A stretch of 40,692 nucleotides of DNA from Methylomarinum sp964442675. Its GTDB lineage: Bacteria > Pseudomonadota > Gammaproteobacteria > Methylococcales > Methylomonadaceae. How positions within the stretch are numbered: position 1 is the stretch's first letter; the number at the start of each line of letters is the position of its first letter. Of the stretch, positions 23,434-31,747 are shown piece by piece. Where the stretch lies: the NCBI GenBank assembly GCA_964442675.1, contig CAYUAE010000002.1, positions 1-40,692 on the forward strand, written 5' to 3'. Made by a program: the position numbers and the translations under genes. The notes beneath the pieces are model-generated. The model ran no database searches. It worked only from the letters and a program-made list of their open reading frames with translations, and was not told the origin of the DNA.

Positions 23434-24288
23434 CTAACCATTACTTCTGATTTTGTCCAGAAAAGGCTTGAATCCATCTTCGCCCAACCAGAACTTGATT
23501 AAATTACTGACACCATTACTGGTCAATGTAGCGCCCGCCAATGCATCTACTTTATAGACAGCATCCGGTCTCGATGGATCGACATTACCCTTGACCAGCG
23601 TCAATGCCACATTTCCGTTTTCATCGTAGACTTTTTTACCTTTCCACAATGCACGCCATTTAGGATTAACGACTTCGCCACCCAGTCCAGGTGTTTCCGC
23701 CTGGTCATAAAAGTTAATACTTTTAACCGTCTGGCCATCGGCTTCTAATGCCAGGAAACCATACATGGTTGACCACAAGCCATACCCATGTACCGGTAAA
23801 ATGATAGAATCAATCTTATCGCCTTTCTTGACCAGATAGATTTTTGCAATTTTTGCCTTGCGCCGGATATGAGCAATATCCTTTTCAGGCGGGATGGCGA
23901 CACTTAGTTTTGGATCTTTAGCCGCCTTACGTTGATCATACGACGCCGGATCCATATCTTCGACATACTCACCGGTTTCAAGATTCACCAGTTTTTCTTC
24001 AACCAACTCAGCAAATGCCTGGTGAATATCGGTATCATCGGTCAACAAGCCCGCCACATCCAGGATATTCCGTTTCATATCTATCGCTTTGTTTTCAATT
24101 TGCAAGGGTTTTAACGCAACCGCCGAAAATGAAACCAAAATAGCGCATACAAAACTTAATGAAAGAGCAACAGCAATCGTTTTTTCCAGACTGTCATTGC
24201 TCATGGCTAATATTTTATCTGCATAAGCCTTGAACTTTTGATAATGTCCGCAGCTTTCCAGACGTTGTTTTAAATTTCCGTTAGACAT
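23434..24288 (-). CDS. nqrC: Na+-translocating NADH:quinone reductase subunit C
   Basis: NqrC has one N-terminal membrane helix (about 36-62) and a periplasmic domain that carries FMN attached covalently to a threonine by the ApbE flavin transferase. The attachment motif here is DALAGATL with Thr254; the residue before GAT, commonly Ser or Thr in the family consensus Dxx(S/T)GAT, is Ala. The 284-residue length is near normal. It overlaps nqrB by eight bases. Confidence 0.95.
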   Translation of the reverse strand: MSNGNLKQRLESCGHYQKFKAYADKILAMSNDSLEKTIAVALSLSFVCAILVSFSAVALKPLQIENKAIDMKRNILDVAGLLTDDTDIHQAFAELVEEKLVNLETGEYVEDMDPASYDQRKAAKDPKLSVAIPPEKDIAHIRRKAKIAKIYLVKKGDKIDSIILPVHGYGLWSTMYGFLALEADGQTVKSINFYDQAETPGLGGEVVNPKWRALWKGKKVYDENGNVALTLVKGNVDPSRPDAVYKVDALAGATLTSNGVSNLIKFWLGEDGFKPFLDKIRSNG

Positions 24289-25483
24289 TGCGTTTCATCC
24301 TTCTCTTAATATTTGCCTGAACGACAACATAATCAATAACAGGTGCAAACATATTGGCAAACAAAATGGATAACATCATGCCTTCTGGGAATGCAGGATT
24401 CACGACTCTGACCAGCACCACCATGACACCGATGAGCGCGCCAAAAACCCAGCGCCCGGTATTTGTCATCGCCGCACTCACAGGGTCGGTTGCCATATAG
24501 ACCATACCAAAAGCAAAACCACCCACAGTCAGATGCCAATACCAGGGAAAATCAAACATTGGATTTGTGTCGCTACCAATGACATTAAATAACAGAGTCG
24601 TCGCAATCATACCCAGCAGCACACCCGCCATGATACGATATGATGCAATGCGCGTGTAAAGCAAAAAGGCTGCGCCAATCATGATGGCCAGTGTGGATGT
24701 TTCACCAATTGAACCGGGCATAAACCCAAGAAATGATTGAAACCAACTATAGCCTGCTTCAGTCACTGCATCCATACCACCTTGAGCAGCCAACCCTAAT
24801 GGCGTTGCCATGGTATAACCATCGACACCAACCCAAACCGAGTCGCCTGACATCGAGGCCGGATAAGCAAAAAACAAAAAAGCACGACCTGTCAACGCAG
24901 GATTCAGAAAGTTTTTACCCGTACCGCCAAAAACCTCTTTACCAATCACGATACCAAACGAAATCCCTAAGGCAACCTGCCATAACGGAATATCCGGCGG
25001 TAAAATCAGGGTATAGAGCATAGATGACACTAAAAAGCCTTCGTTGACCTCATGCCCTCTCACAGTTGCAAACAATACTTCCCAGATACCGCCTACAGCC
25101 AATGTTACGATATAAATTGGCAGAAAAAATAATGCGCCATGAACGAAGTTAGAGACCGGATTCATCGGATTATAACCAAACACCGACATGATAATGCCGC
25201 GCCAGCTATCCGCTTTTTCGAGTCCCATAGCCTGCATGGCTAAGTTTGCCTGATAGCCTGAGTTATACATGGCCATCAGAATACAAAAGAATGTAGCAAT
25301 CACTACAAAAGTCATTGTCCGCTTCAGATCATTACCATCACGAACATGAGTTTTACCGCGCGTTACATCGGCAGGGGTATAAATAAAAGTATCCACCATC
25401 TCATAGAGACCGTAATACTTCTCAAACCGCCCACCTTTTGTAAAATGCGGCTCTAACTTATCTAAAAAGTCTCTGGCCGACAT
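24281..25483 (-). CDS. nqrB: Na+-translocating NADH:quinone reductase subunit B
   Basis: The main membrane subunit (400 residues, about ten helices) that holds a covalent FMN and riboflavin and is central to Na+ movement. The FMN motif is DGYTMATPL with Thr227 as the likely linked residue. Conserved blocks GKEVFGGTGKNFLNPAL and MATDPVSAAMTNTGRW are present, and the first 50 soluble residues match the family. Start and nqrA stop share one base. Confidence 0.96.
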   Translation of the reverse strand: MSARDFLDKLEPHFTKGGRFEKYYGLYEMVDTFIYTPADVTRGKTHVRDGNDLKRTMTFVVIATFFCILMAMYNSGYQANLAMQAMGLEKADSWRGIIMSVFGYNPMNPVSNFVHGALFFLPIYIVTLAVGGIWEVLFATVRGHEVNEGFLVSSMLYTLILPPDIPLWQVALGISFGIVIGKEVFGGTGKNFLNPALTGRAFLFFAYPASMSGDSVWVGVDGYTMATPLGLAAQGGMDAVTEAGYSWFQSFLGFMPGSIGETSTLAIMIGAAFLLYTRIASYRIMAGVLLGMIATTLLFNVIGSDTNPMFDFPWYWHLTVGGFAFGMVYMATDPVSAAMTNTGRWVFGALIGVMVVLVRVVNPAFPEGMMLSILFANMFAPVIDYVVVQANIKRRMKRNV

Positions 25484-26826
25484 TATCCTTCCTTCTCGAT
25501 TTTAGTTAAATTTACCCGTAAAACTGGACCGAAATCATGCTTTCCTGGATCGACAAACGTCATCAGACTCAAATCCTCCTCAACCAATTCCAGACAGCCT
25601 AATTGCTGAGCCTGGTCAGTATCGGCAACAACGATAGCTTTTAATAAAGGTGTCGCCAGAATATCAAGTGGCATCACTTGCTCATAAACACCTACCGGTA
25701 CGATCGCGCGATTACTGCCGTTTTTACTGGTCGTAAATGGAAATAATTGACTCCGATCACGACTGCTGACATAAACATTTAATGCTGAAAACTTATTCTT
25801 GCCTGGCACAATCCAACCGAACAGCTCTCGTTTGCGCCCTTCTTCTAATGCTGAAACTTGCAGACTGTAACAACCTAAAAAGGCTAATACATCAGAAGCT
25901 TTATGACCATACAGCACCGATCCGGAAACCACACGATTTTCAACGCTGTCATCCAGCTCACCTTTGACTAAATCATCAAGCGAAGCACCTACTCGTGTTC
26001 TAACCAGTCGTGGCTTTTTAACGGTAGGCCCAGCCAAAGAAACAACTCTTTCAACATCGATCTGTCCGGTACGAAATAATGCACCAATCGCAATAACGGC
26101 TTGATAATCAATATGCCAAACGCTTTTATCAATATTAACCGGATCAATCAAATGAATATGTGTACTGGGCAAACCGGCTGGATGCGGGCCTGAAAATTCT
26201 GCGGTAACACAGGCATCATGATCAGCAATTTCAGCACCTGTCGCCTTGCACAAATAGGTTTTTCCTGTGGTCAATTGCGACACGATGGTCAAACCATTAG
26301 CGAAATCTTTTTCCCGTTGCTTAATGATGACAACAGGATCTGCAGCCAAAGGGCGAGTATCGATAGCTGTCACAAAAATCGAATGTGGTGCCGCATCGAC
26401 AGTCGGAATCTTGCCATAAGGACGTGTCAGAAATGAAGTCCATAACCCGGATGCTAACAGGTTTTGTTTGATTTTGTCGGCGCCTAATGAGCCTAATTCG
26501 GAATCGCTATACTTTGAAAATGTTTCCTTTTCGTCGCCTTCCAATTCAATGACAACCGACTGCAACGCGCGTCGTGCACCTCGATTGATTGCTTTGACAA
26601 CACCTGAACCCGGCGATGTAAAATTCACCCCTGGATTTTTCTTGTCAGTAAAGAGGATTTGGCCCAATTTGACCTTATCCCCTTCACTTACCATCATTTT
26701 CGGCTTAAGGCCTTCGTATTCCGTGCCTAAAACAGCCACGGAAGCGACCTTGTTGCCGTCTCCAATTTTCTGTTCGGGAATTCCGGTTATCGGAAGATCC
26801 AAACCTTTATTAATCGTAAATTGCAT
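25483..26826 (-). CDS. nqrA: Na+-translocating NADH:quinone reductase subunit A
   Basis: NqrA is a peripheral cytoplasmic subunit linked to quinone binding. The 447 residues begin with KGLDLPITGIPEQKI, typical of the family, and continue with the biotin-carrier-like EGDKVKLGQILFTDKKNPG and PGSGVVKAINRGARRALQS. It heads the six-gene operon, downstream of a good sigma-70-type promoter. The ribosome-binding site is weak (AGCAGG about eleven bases before the ATG). Confidence 0.96.
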   Translation of the reverse strand: MQFTINKGLDLPITGIPEQKIGDGNKVASVAVLGTEYEGLKPKMMVSEGDKVKLGQILFTDKKNPGVNFTSPGSGVVKAINRGARRALQSVVIELEGDEKETFSKYSDSELGSLGADKIKQNLLASGLWTSFLTRPYGKIPTVDAAPHSIFVTAIDTRPLAADPVVIIKQREKDFANGLTIVSQLTTGKTYLCKATGAEIADHDACVTAEFSGPHPAGLPSTHIHLIDPVNIDKSVWHIDYQAVIAIGALFRTGQIDVERVVSLAGPTVKKPRLVRTRVGASLDDLVKGELDDSVENRVVSGSVLYGHKASDVLAFLGCYSLQVSALEEGRKRELFGWIVPGKNKFSALNVYVSSRDRSQLFPFTTSKNGSNRAIVPVGVYEQVMPLDILATPLLKAIVVADTDQAQQLGCLELVEEDLSLMTFVDPGKHDFGPVLRVNLTKIEKEG

Positions 26827-26921
26827 AGTGAATAAGCCTGCTCTCCAGACAAGTTGCAGCCAACAATCCCCTCGTTCAAAACCACAAAAACAAGAGGCGC
26901 TTCAAGACATAAAACCCAAAT

Positions 26922-26950
26922 ATTAGACCATATCTGCTATCTATTCTCAA
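26922..26950 (-). promoter_or_regulatory. Promoter of the nqrABCDEF operon
   Basis: On the minus strand: -35 TTGAGA (26950..26945), 17-base spacer, -10 TCTAAT (26927..26922). The leader to nqrA is about 90 bases. Each hexamer differs from the consensus by one or two bases. Confidence 0.72.
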
Positions 26951-27000
26951 TGGAAAAATCTTTGTTCTTTTCCACTCTCATTTATTTTGCGCATTGACAT

Positions 27001-27729
27001 TCAGACATCAACACATTGATTTATATCAAAACCCGGCACCAGCTTACGACTGTAATAGCCCCGTGGATTGCTGAGTATCCGTGTTCCAGCAATTCGGTAA
27101 TTACCCGTATTATGAACATGACCATGAAACCAGACTGAAATCGCATATTCATGAAAAAATGCCTTCAAGTCATTACAGTAAGCTAATTTTTTCAATGCTT
27201 GCGGTGATTTATACCAGCTCCATTCAGTCGGTGCATGATGGGTAACGACAATGGTATCGCCCTCGAATGGTTCCGCCAGTTTCTGCGCCAACCATTGCCT
27301 TGATTCAGCATAAAGTCCGGAAAAAGCATGCTGATCAAAATCGTTTTGCCGAAATTTTATTTTGCGAAAATCATTTAAGGTCTTGCCCAAAGCATCTGCC
27401 CTTTCGTCACCCTCAACAAACAAATCTGCCCATAAGGTACACCCCAGAAAGCGCACGCCCTGATAAACATATGCTTCATTTTCCAAAAACGTCACCTGAC
27501 TGTCTGCACAAGCTTCACGAATTCTATCTTGCATCTCGTGATATTCATTACCATAGAATTCATGATTTCCCGCAACATAAATTACTTTCTTACCCAAAGA
27601 CTTCAACCACTCAACCCCCTGCACATTGACCCCAATATCACCGGCAGCAACAATCAAGTCAGCATCATTCTCCGGTTTGCTCTGATCGCCAAACTCCAAA
27701 TGAATATCCGAAAAATAATTTATTCTCAC
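27001..27729 (-). CDS. Metallophosphoesterase
   Basis: A 242-residue calcineurin-like phosphoesterase with metal-binding motifs in order: FSDIHLEF (Asp8, His10), AAGDIG (Asp31), AGNHEFY (Asn55, His56), VVTHHAPT and WFHGHVHNTG. It has no signal peptide and is thus cytoplasmic. The substrate is unknown; relatives hydrolyse cyclic nucleotides, nucleotides or small phosphoesters. The start is a GTG at 27729, preceded by ACGGA, and there is no better in-frame start. It is divergent from ispG (94 bases between starts) and downstream of nqrA on the opposite side of its promoter. Confidence 0.85.
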   Translation of the reverse strand: MRINYFSDIHLEFGDQSKPENDADLIVAAGDIGVNVQGVEWLKSLGKKVIYVAGNHEFYGNEYHEMQDRIREACADSQVTFLENEAYVYQGVRFLGCTLWADLFVEGDERADALGKTLNDFRKIKFRQNDFDQHAFSGLYAESRQWLAQKLAEPFEGDTIVVTHHAPTEWSWYKSPQALKKLAYCNDLKAFFHEYAISVWFHGHVHNTGNYRIAGTRILSNPRGYYSRKLVPGFDINQCVDV

Positions 27730-27760
27730 AATCCGTTTCTGTCCTTTTTTCTCAATAGGG

Positions 27761-27766
27761 TATAAT
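27761..27766 (+). promoter_or_regulatory. Probable -10 element for ispG
   Basis: A consensus TATAAT 57 bases before the ispG ATG, in the 94-base divergent gap with the metallophosphoesterase gene. The -35 region is poor. Confidence 0.5.
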
Positions 27767-27823
27767 TTGCCAATTGATTATAGCCAAGTTCAGTTAATAT
27801 TTTAGATTTTCGGATAGTTACCC

Positions 27824-29044
27824 ATGACAATAAGTCCACGCAAGAAAACCCAACAAGTTCTAGTCGGCAATATTAAAGTCGGTGGAGGCGCGCCAATCGT
27901 CGTTCAATCGATGACAAACACCGACACTGCTGATATCGCCGGCACCGTCCAACAAATAATGGAATTATCCCAGGCCGGCTCTGAACTGGTCAGAATTACC
28001 GTTAATACTGAAGAAGCCGCTAAAGCCGTTCCCGATATTAAAAATCAGCTTTTGCAAAAAGGCTTTGATACGCCTATCGTTGGCGATTTTCATTTTAATG
28101 GCCATAAACTGCTGGAAAAATACTCTGATTGCGCTCAGGCACTGGACAAATTTCGCATCAACCCTGGCAACGTAGGCCGTGGTAAAAATCGTGACCCGCA
28201 ATTTCAGCACATGATTGAATTAGCCTGCCGTTATGACAAACCCGTACGCATCGGAGTTAACGGCGGCAGTCTGGACCAGTCAGTCTTGACCCGGTTATTA
28301 GATGAAAATCGTAAAAAAGCCCAGCCGGATGAATTGAATGTTGTCACCCGTGAAGCCATTGTTTTATCCGCCCTTGAAAGTGCAGCAAAGGCACAGGAAT
28401 ATGGACTGGGCAAAGATAAAATAATCCTGTCTTGTAAAATCAGCAATGTACAAGAACTTATCAGTATTTATGAAGACCTTTCCGAACGCTGCGATTATGC
28501 CTTGCATTTAGGCCTGACCGAAGCGGGCATGGGCTCGAAAGGCATTGTGTCATCGTCTGCCGCCCTGGCTGTTTTAATGCAGCAGGGTATTGGTGACACT
28601 ATCCGAATCTCATTAACGCCGGAGCCAGGAGCCGCCAGAACCAAAGAAGTCATTGTCGCTCAAGAGTTATTGCAATCCATGGGATTTCGCTCGTTCACCC
28701 CTATGGTTATCGCCTGTCCGGGTTGCGGTCGAACCACCAGTGATTACTTTCAGAAACTGGCCCAGGAAATCCAGGCATTCTTGCGTCAGCAAATGCCTAT
28801 CTGGAAAACCAAATACAAAGGCGTTGAAGAAATGGAAGTTGCCGTCATGGGCTGCGTGGTCAATGGCCCTGGCGAAAGTAAAAACGCCAATATTGGTATC
28901 AGCCTGCCCGGCACCGGTGAATCCCCCGTTGCCCCGGTTTACGAAGATGGCGTCAAAACCGTGACCTTGAAAGGCGACCATATTGCCGAAGAGTTTCACG
29001 AATTAGTGAAAAAGTACGTCGATTCACATTACAGCACACACTAA
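27824..29044 (+). CDS. ispG: 4-hydroxy-3-methylbut-2-enyl-diphosphate synthase IspG
   Basis: IspG (GcpE) converts MEcPP to HMBPP in the MEP isoprenoid pathway using a 4Fe-4S cluster and reduced flavodoxin or ferredoxin. The 406-residue protein has the family start (VGNIKVGGGAPIVVQSMTNT), the TIM-barrel blocks RINPGNVGRG and SLTPEPGAARTKEV, and the cluster cysteines in CPGCGRTT and MGCVVNGPGES. Length is slightly above E. coli IspG (372) and fits one-domain bacterial forms. It is single in its direction and ends before a possible terminator at 29196. Confidence 0.96.
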   Translation: MTISPRKKTQQVLVGNIKVGGGAPIVVQSMTNTDTADIAGTVQQIMELSQAGSELVRITVNTEEAAKAVPDIKNQLLQKGFDTPIVGDFHFNGHKLLEKYSDCAQALDKFRINPGNVGRGKNRDPQFQHMIELACRYDKPVRIGVNGGSLDQSVLTRLLDENRKKAQPDELNVVTREAIVLSALESAAKAQEYGLGKDKIILSCKISNVQELISIYEDLSERCDYALHLGLTEAGMGSKGIVSSSAALAVLMQQGIGDTIRISLTPEPGAARTKEVIVAQELLQSMGFRSFTPMVIACPGCGRTTSDYFQKLAQEIQAFLRQQMPIWKTKYKGVEEMEVAVMGCVVNGPGESKNANIGISLPGTGESPVAPVYEDGVKTVTLKGDHIAEEFHELVKKYVDSHYSTH

Positions 29045-29052
29045 GAACCTGC

Positions 29053-29166
29053 TCAAGATCGTTACGAACCACTGTGAGTGTGTCAGACGAAGCGGAGTTT
29101 ACAGGGCGCAGGAAGAGATTTCGAGTACGACCTGAACACACTGGCAGTAGCCGCAATAGATCTTGA
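29053..29166. repeat. Possible short repeat element or relic after ispG
   Basis: The 114-base stretch is bounded by TCAAGATC and its reverse complement GATCTTGA. It has open frames on both strands but nothing that reads as a known protein, and its base use (a GTGAGTGTGTCAGACGAAGC-like stretch) looks unlike the neighbouring genes. It may be a miniature mobile element or an intergenic repeat. I cannot see a second copy in this window. Confidence 0.35.
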
Positions 29167-29195
29167 ACAAAGTTCTAACGACATCATAGCTACCC

Positions 29196-29240
29196 CTCCA
29201 ATCCGCATTTACACACAAGGATTGGAGAATGTTTTTCTTG
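29196..29240 (+). terminator. Likely terminator downstream of ispG
   Basis: CTCCAATCC (29196-29204) pairs with GGATTGGAG (29219-29227) and is followed by AATGTTTTTCTTG on the plus strand. The T run starts four bases after the stem, so efficiency is uncertain. The stem is 150 bases after the ispG stop. Confidence 0.55.
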
Positions 29241-29254
29241 TTCATAACGTGAAG

Positions 29255-29282
29255 TTGCACACATAATATTTTATGCTATACC
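29255..29282 (+). promoter_or_regulatory. Possible promoter of the GAPDH-like gene
   Basis: -35 TTGCAC (29255-29260), 16-base spacer, -10 TATACC (29277-29282) preceded by TGC as an extended -10. The start codon lies about 40 bases downstream. Confidence 0.5.
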
Positions 29283-29321
29283 TAATCACTCATAACTATA
29301 AAAAAACTTAGGCAAAAAGGA

Positions 29322-30371
29322 ATGCATGGAAATATAGGCATCGTTGGCCTTGGCCGCGTAGGTCGCTCGATCCTGCGAAGCAATTTTTTACAACAAAAAC
29401 AAGGCCGTTTCTGCATCAAAGCTTTGTGTGATGTCATGCCGATTTCACAAGTCGCATACTTGCTTGCACATGACAGCAGCTATGGTTCACCACCCTATAC
29501 AATTGATATCGATGACGACCATTTAATCATCGATGAACATCCTGTTCGCTATATTCAAGTCGACAGGCGGCAAACTCATAAAGCAGAAGAATATTTAAGC
29601 ACCCTGAAAAGCCTTTCCCTTGATCTTCTGATTAACGCTACGGGAACCGCAGTCGTTGAAGATCTACGCCATCTCATTACCTTGGATATCTGTAAAAAAG
29701 TACTTTGCAGCTGGAATATAAGCGGTGGAGACGCGAGCCTCGTTTATGGCGTCAATCATCAGCACTACGATCCTGACAAACACCACATCATCTCTGCCAG
29801 CACCTGCACTGGAAATGCCTTCGCCCCAGTCGCGATGATCTTACAACGCCATATTGGTATCGAATTTGCCCGTATTGTTACCATTCACCCCGCACTCTCC
29901 GACCAACATATACTGGACGGCTACCATAAACACCCTCATCTTGGCCGAACCACGGCGGCTTCGGTCATTCCAACGGCAACCAATGTAGCCGACTCCACTG
30001 CCCTGGTTATCCCCGAACTCAAAGGCAAACTGGATTCTTTTTCCTATCGTGTACCGACAGAAATCGTCTCACTCATGGATATTACCATCACATTGAGTCA
30101 GGACAGTGACCTGGAGCAGATTCAACAATTGTTTTTACATTATGCCGAAAACGAACTCAACGGCATTTTACATTGTGACAATGGTTGCTGGGGTCAGCAT
30201 CGGGTCAGTATCGATTTTATCGGCACGCCGTATTCCAGCATTATCATGATGGAACATTTACACCTGACCGATAAACGGCACCTGGGAATTTGCCTGATGC
30301 ATGATAATGAACACGGCTATTGCTGCCGCGCACTGGACATTATTGGAACTGTGTTACAGACGATGCACTAA
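29322..30371 (+). CDS. Divergent glyceraldehyde-3-phosphate dehydrogenase-family protein
   Basis: The 349 residues follow the GAPDH plan: an N-terminal Rossmann motif GIVGLGRVGRSILR, LINATGTAVVE before the catalytic region, and a catalytic domain with VIPTATNVADSTALVIPELKG and RVPTEIVSLMDITI. The catalytic cysteine is kept in ISASTCTGNAFAPV, but the usual SCTTNC is changed to TCTGNA, and the usual His-Ser/Ala-Tyr-Thr block is replaced by TIHPALSDQHILDGYH. It is probably an oxidoreductase of another aldehyde phosphate or a regulatory paralogue, not the housekeeping glycolytic enzyme. The ATG at 29322 is preceded by AAGG only two bases away and AGGC eight bases away. Its end overlaps the convergent hemN by four bases. 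Confidence 0.78.
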   Translation: MHGNIGIVGLGRVGRSILRSNFLQQKQGRFCIKALCDVMPISQVAYLLAHDSSYGSPPYTIDIDDDHLIIDEHPVRYIQVDRRQTHKAEEYLSTLKSLSLDLLINATGTAVVEDLRHLITLDICKKVLCSWNISGGDASLVYGVNHQHYDPDKHHIISASTCTGNAFAPVAMILQRHIGIEFARIVTIHPALSDQHILDGYHKHPHLGRTTAASVIPTATNVADSTALVIPELKGKLDSFSYRVPTEIVSLMDITITLSQDSDLEQIQQLFLHYAENELNGILHCDNGCWGQHRVSIDFIGTPYSSIIMMEHLHLTDKRHLGICLMHDNEHGYCCRALDIIGTVLQTMH

Positions 30372-31747
30372 ATAACTTTAGAGAATTGCTGCGTTTTTTG
30401 CGCCAGATATTTATCAAATACCATGCAAATATTGCGAATCAGCAGCCGCCCCGGTGATAATACCTTAATCTGTTGTTGATCCAGGCTTAACAAACCATCA
30501 TCTGCCATCGCTACGAGCTGTTGCAGCTCACTGGAAAAATAGTCTTCAAAATCAATCGCGAAACGGCTTTCTATATCTGAAAAATTCAGTTGAAAATGAC
30601 AAATCAGCTGGGTAATAACCGCCCGCCGTAGTTTATCATCCTCATCCAATGCAACCCCTTTAAAAACGGGTAACTTATTATGTTGCAATGCTTCATTATA
30701 GGCGGCCAAATCTTTCAAATTCTGGACATAAGCATCGGCAACACGACCAATAGAAGTCATCCCTAAACCCACGAGATCACAATCAGAATGGGTCGAATAA
30801 CCCTGAAAATTTCGATACAACTTCCCTTCCCGCTGTGCAACGGCCAATTCATCATCCGGCAAGGCGAAATGATCCATGCCAATATAAACATAGCCCGCAT
30901 CGGTCAGCTTTTTGCCAACATGCTGTAATATTTCTAACTTAACATCAGCCCGTGGTAAATCAACATCTCGGATCTGACGCTGGGTTTTAAATCGACTGGG
31001 CAAATGTGCATAATTAAAAATTGAAAAACGCTCTGGCCGATACGCCAGCACCTGCTCCAGAGTTTGATCAAAACTCTCTACCGTCTGTAACGGCAAACCA
31101 TAAATCAGATCGACATTGGTTGAACGGAAACCTTCTTTACGCGCAGCTTCCAAGACCTGAAAGGTTTGATCAGTGCTTTGAATACGATTAACCGCTTTTT
31201 GTACGGCAGGATCAAAATCCTGTACACCTAAACTAATCCGATTGAAACCAAGCTGCCTTAAAACAGCCAAAGTTTGATCATCTGTTTCCCGAGGATCCAC
31301 TTCAATCGAATACTCGCCTTGATCATCGTCACGCAACAGAAAAAACTGCCGGGTCGTCTCCATCAACTGCCGCATTTGCTCGGGATTTAAAAATGTCGGT
31401 GTTCCGCCCCCCCAATGCAGCTGATTGACCACCCTGTTCTGATCGAATAACGCGCCCTGCAATGCGACTTCCCGACAAAGGTTTTCCAGATAAGGTACGG
31501 CATGTTTACGATTATTGGTGATAATTTTATTACAGGCGCAATAAAAACAAACGGTATCGCAAAAAGGAATATGGAAATACAGCGATAACGGGCCACCCTG
31601 GGCATTGGATTTTTCAATCTGCGCACGATACTCAGCCTCACCAAAGCCCTCATGCAATTCCAATGCCGTCGGATAAGAGGTATATCGTGGCCCGGATTTG
31701 TCGTAACGGTGGATTAAATCCAGGTCAAACTGAATCGATTGGTCCAT
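30368..31747 (-). CDS. hemN: Oxygen-independent coproporphyrinogen III oxidase HemN
   Basis: HemN is a radical SAM enzyme that decarboxylates coproporphyrinogen III to protoporphyrinogen IX without oxygen. The 459-residue length matches E. coli HemN (457). The cluster motif is HIPFCDTVCFYCACNK with cysteines 63, 67, 70 and the HemN-specific Cys72; YTSYPTALEL at about 22-31 and GGGTPTFLNP follow the family. Its ATG shares one base with the stop of ccmI, so it is translated with the ccm operon. That links haem synthesis with cytochrome c maturation, a placement I have not met in textbook ccm operons. Confidence 0.95.
   Translation of the reverse strand: MDQSIQFDLDLIHRYDKSGPRYTSYPTALELHEGFGEAEYRAQIEKSNAQGGPLSLYFHIPFCDTVCFYCACNKIITNNRKHAVPYLENLCREVALQGALFDQNRVVNQLHWGGGTPTFLNPEQMRQLMETTRQFFLLRDDDQGEYSIEVDPRETDDQTLAVLRQLGFNRISLGVQDFDPAVQKAVNRIQSTDQTFQVLEAARKEGFRSTNVDLIYGLPLQTVESFDQTLEQVLAYRPERFSIFNYAHLPSRFKTQRQIRDVDLPRADVKLEILQHVGKKLTDAGYVYIGMDHFALPDDELAVAQREGKLYRNFQGYSTHSDCDLVGLGMTSIGRVADAYVQNLKDLAAYNEALQHNKLPVFKGVALDEDDKLRRAVITQLICHFQLNFSDIESRFAIDFEDYFSSELQQLVAMADDGLLSLDQQQIKVLSPGRLLIRNICMVFDKYLAQKTQQFSKVI

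Noticed and set aside
28953..29156. Minus-strand open frame over the ispG end and the following gap
   Set aside because: It overlaps the conserved C-terminus of ispG and shows no recognisable protein features; part of it is the possible repeat block.
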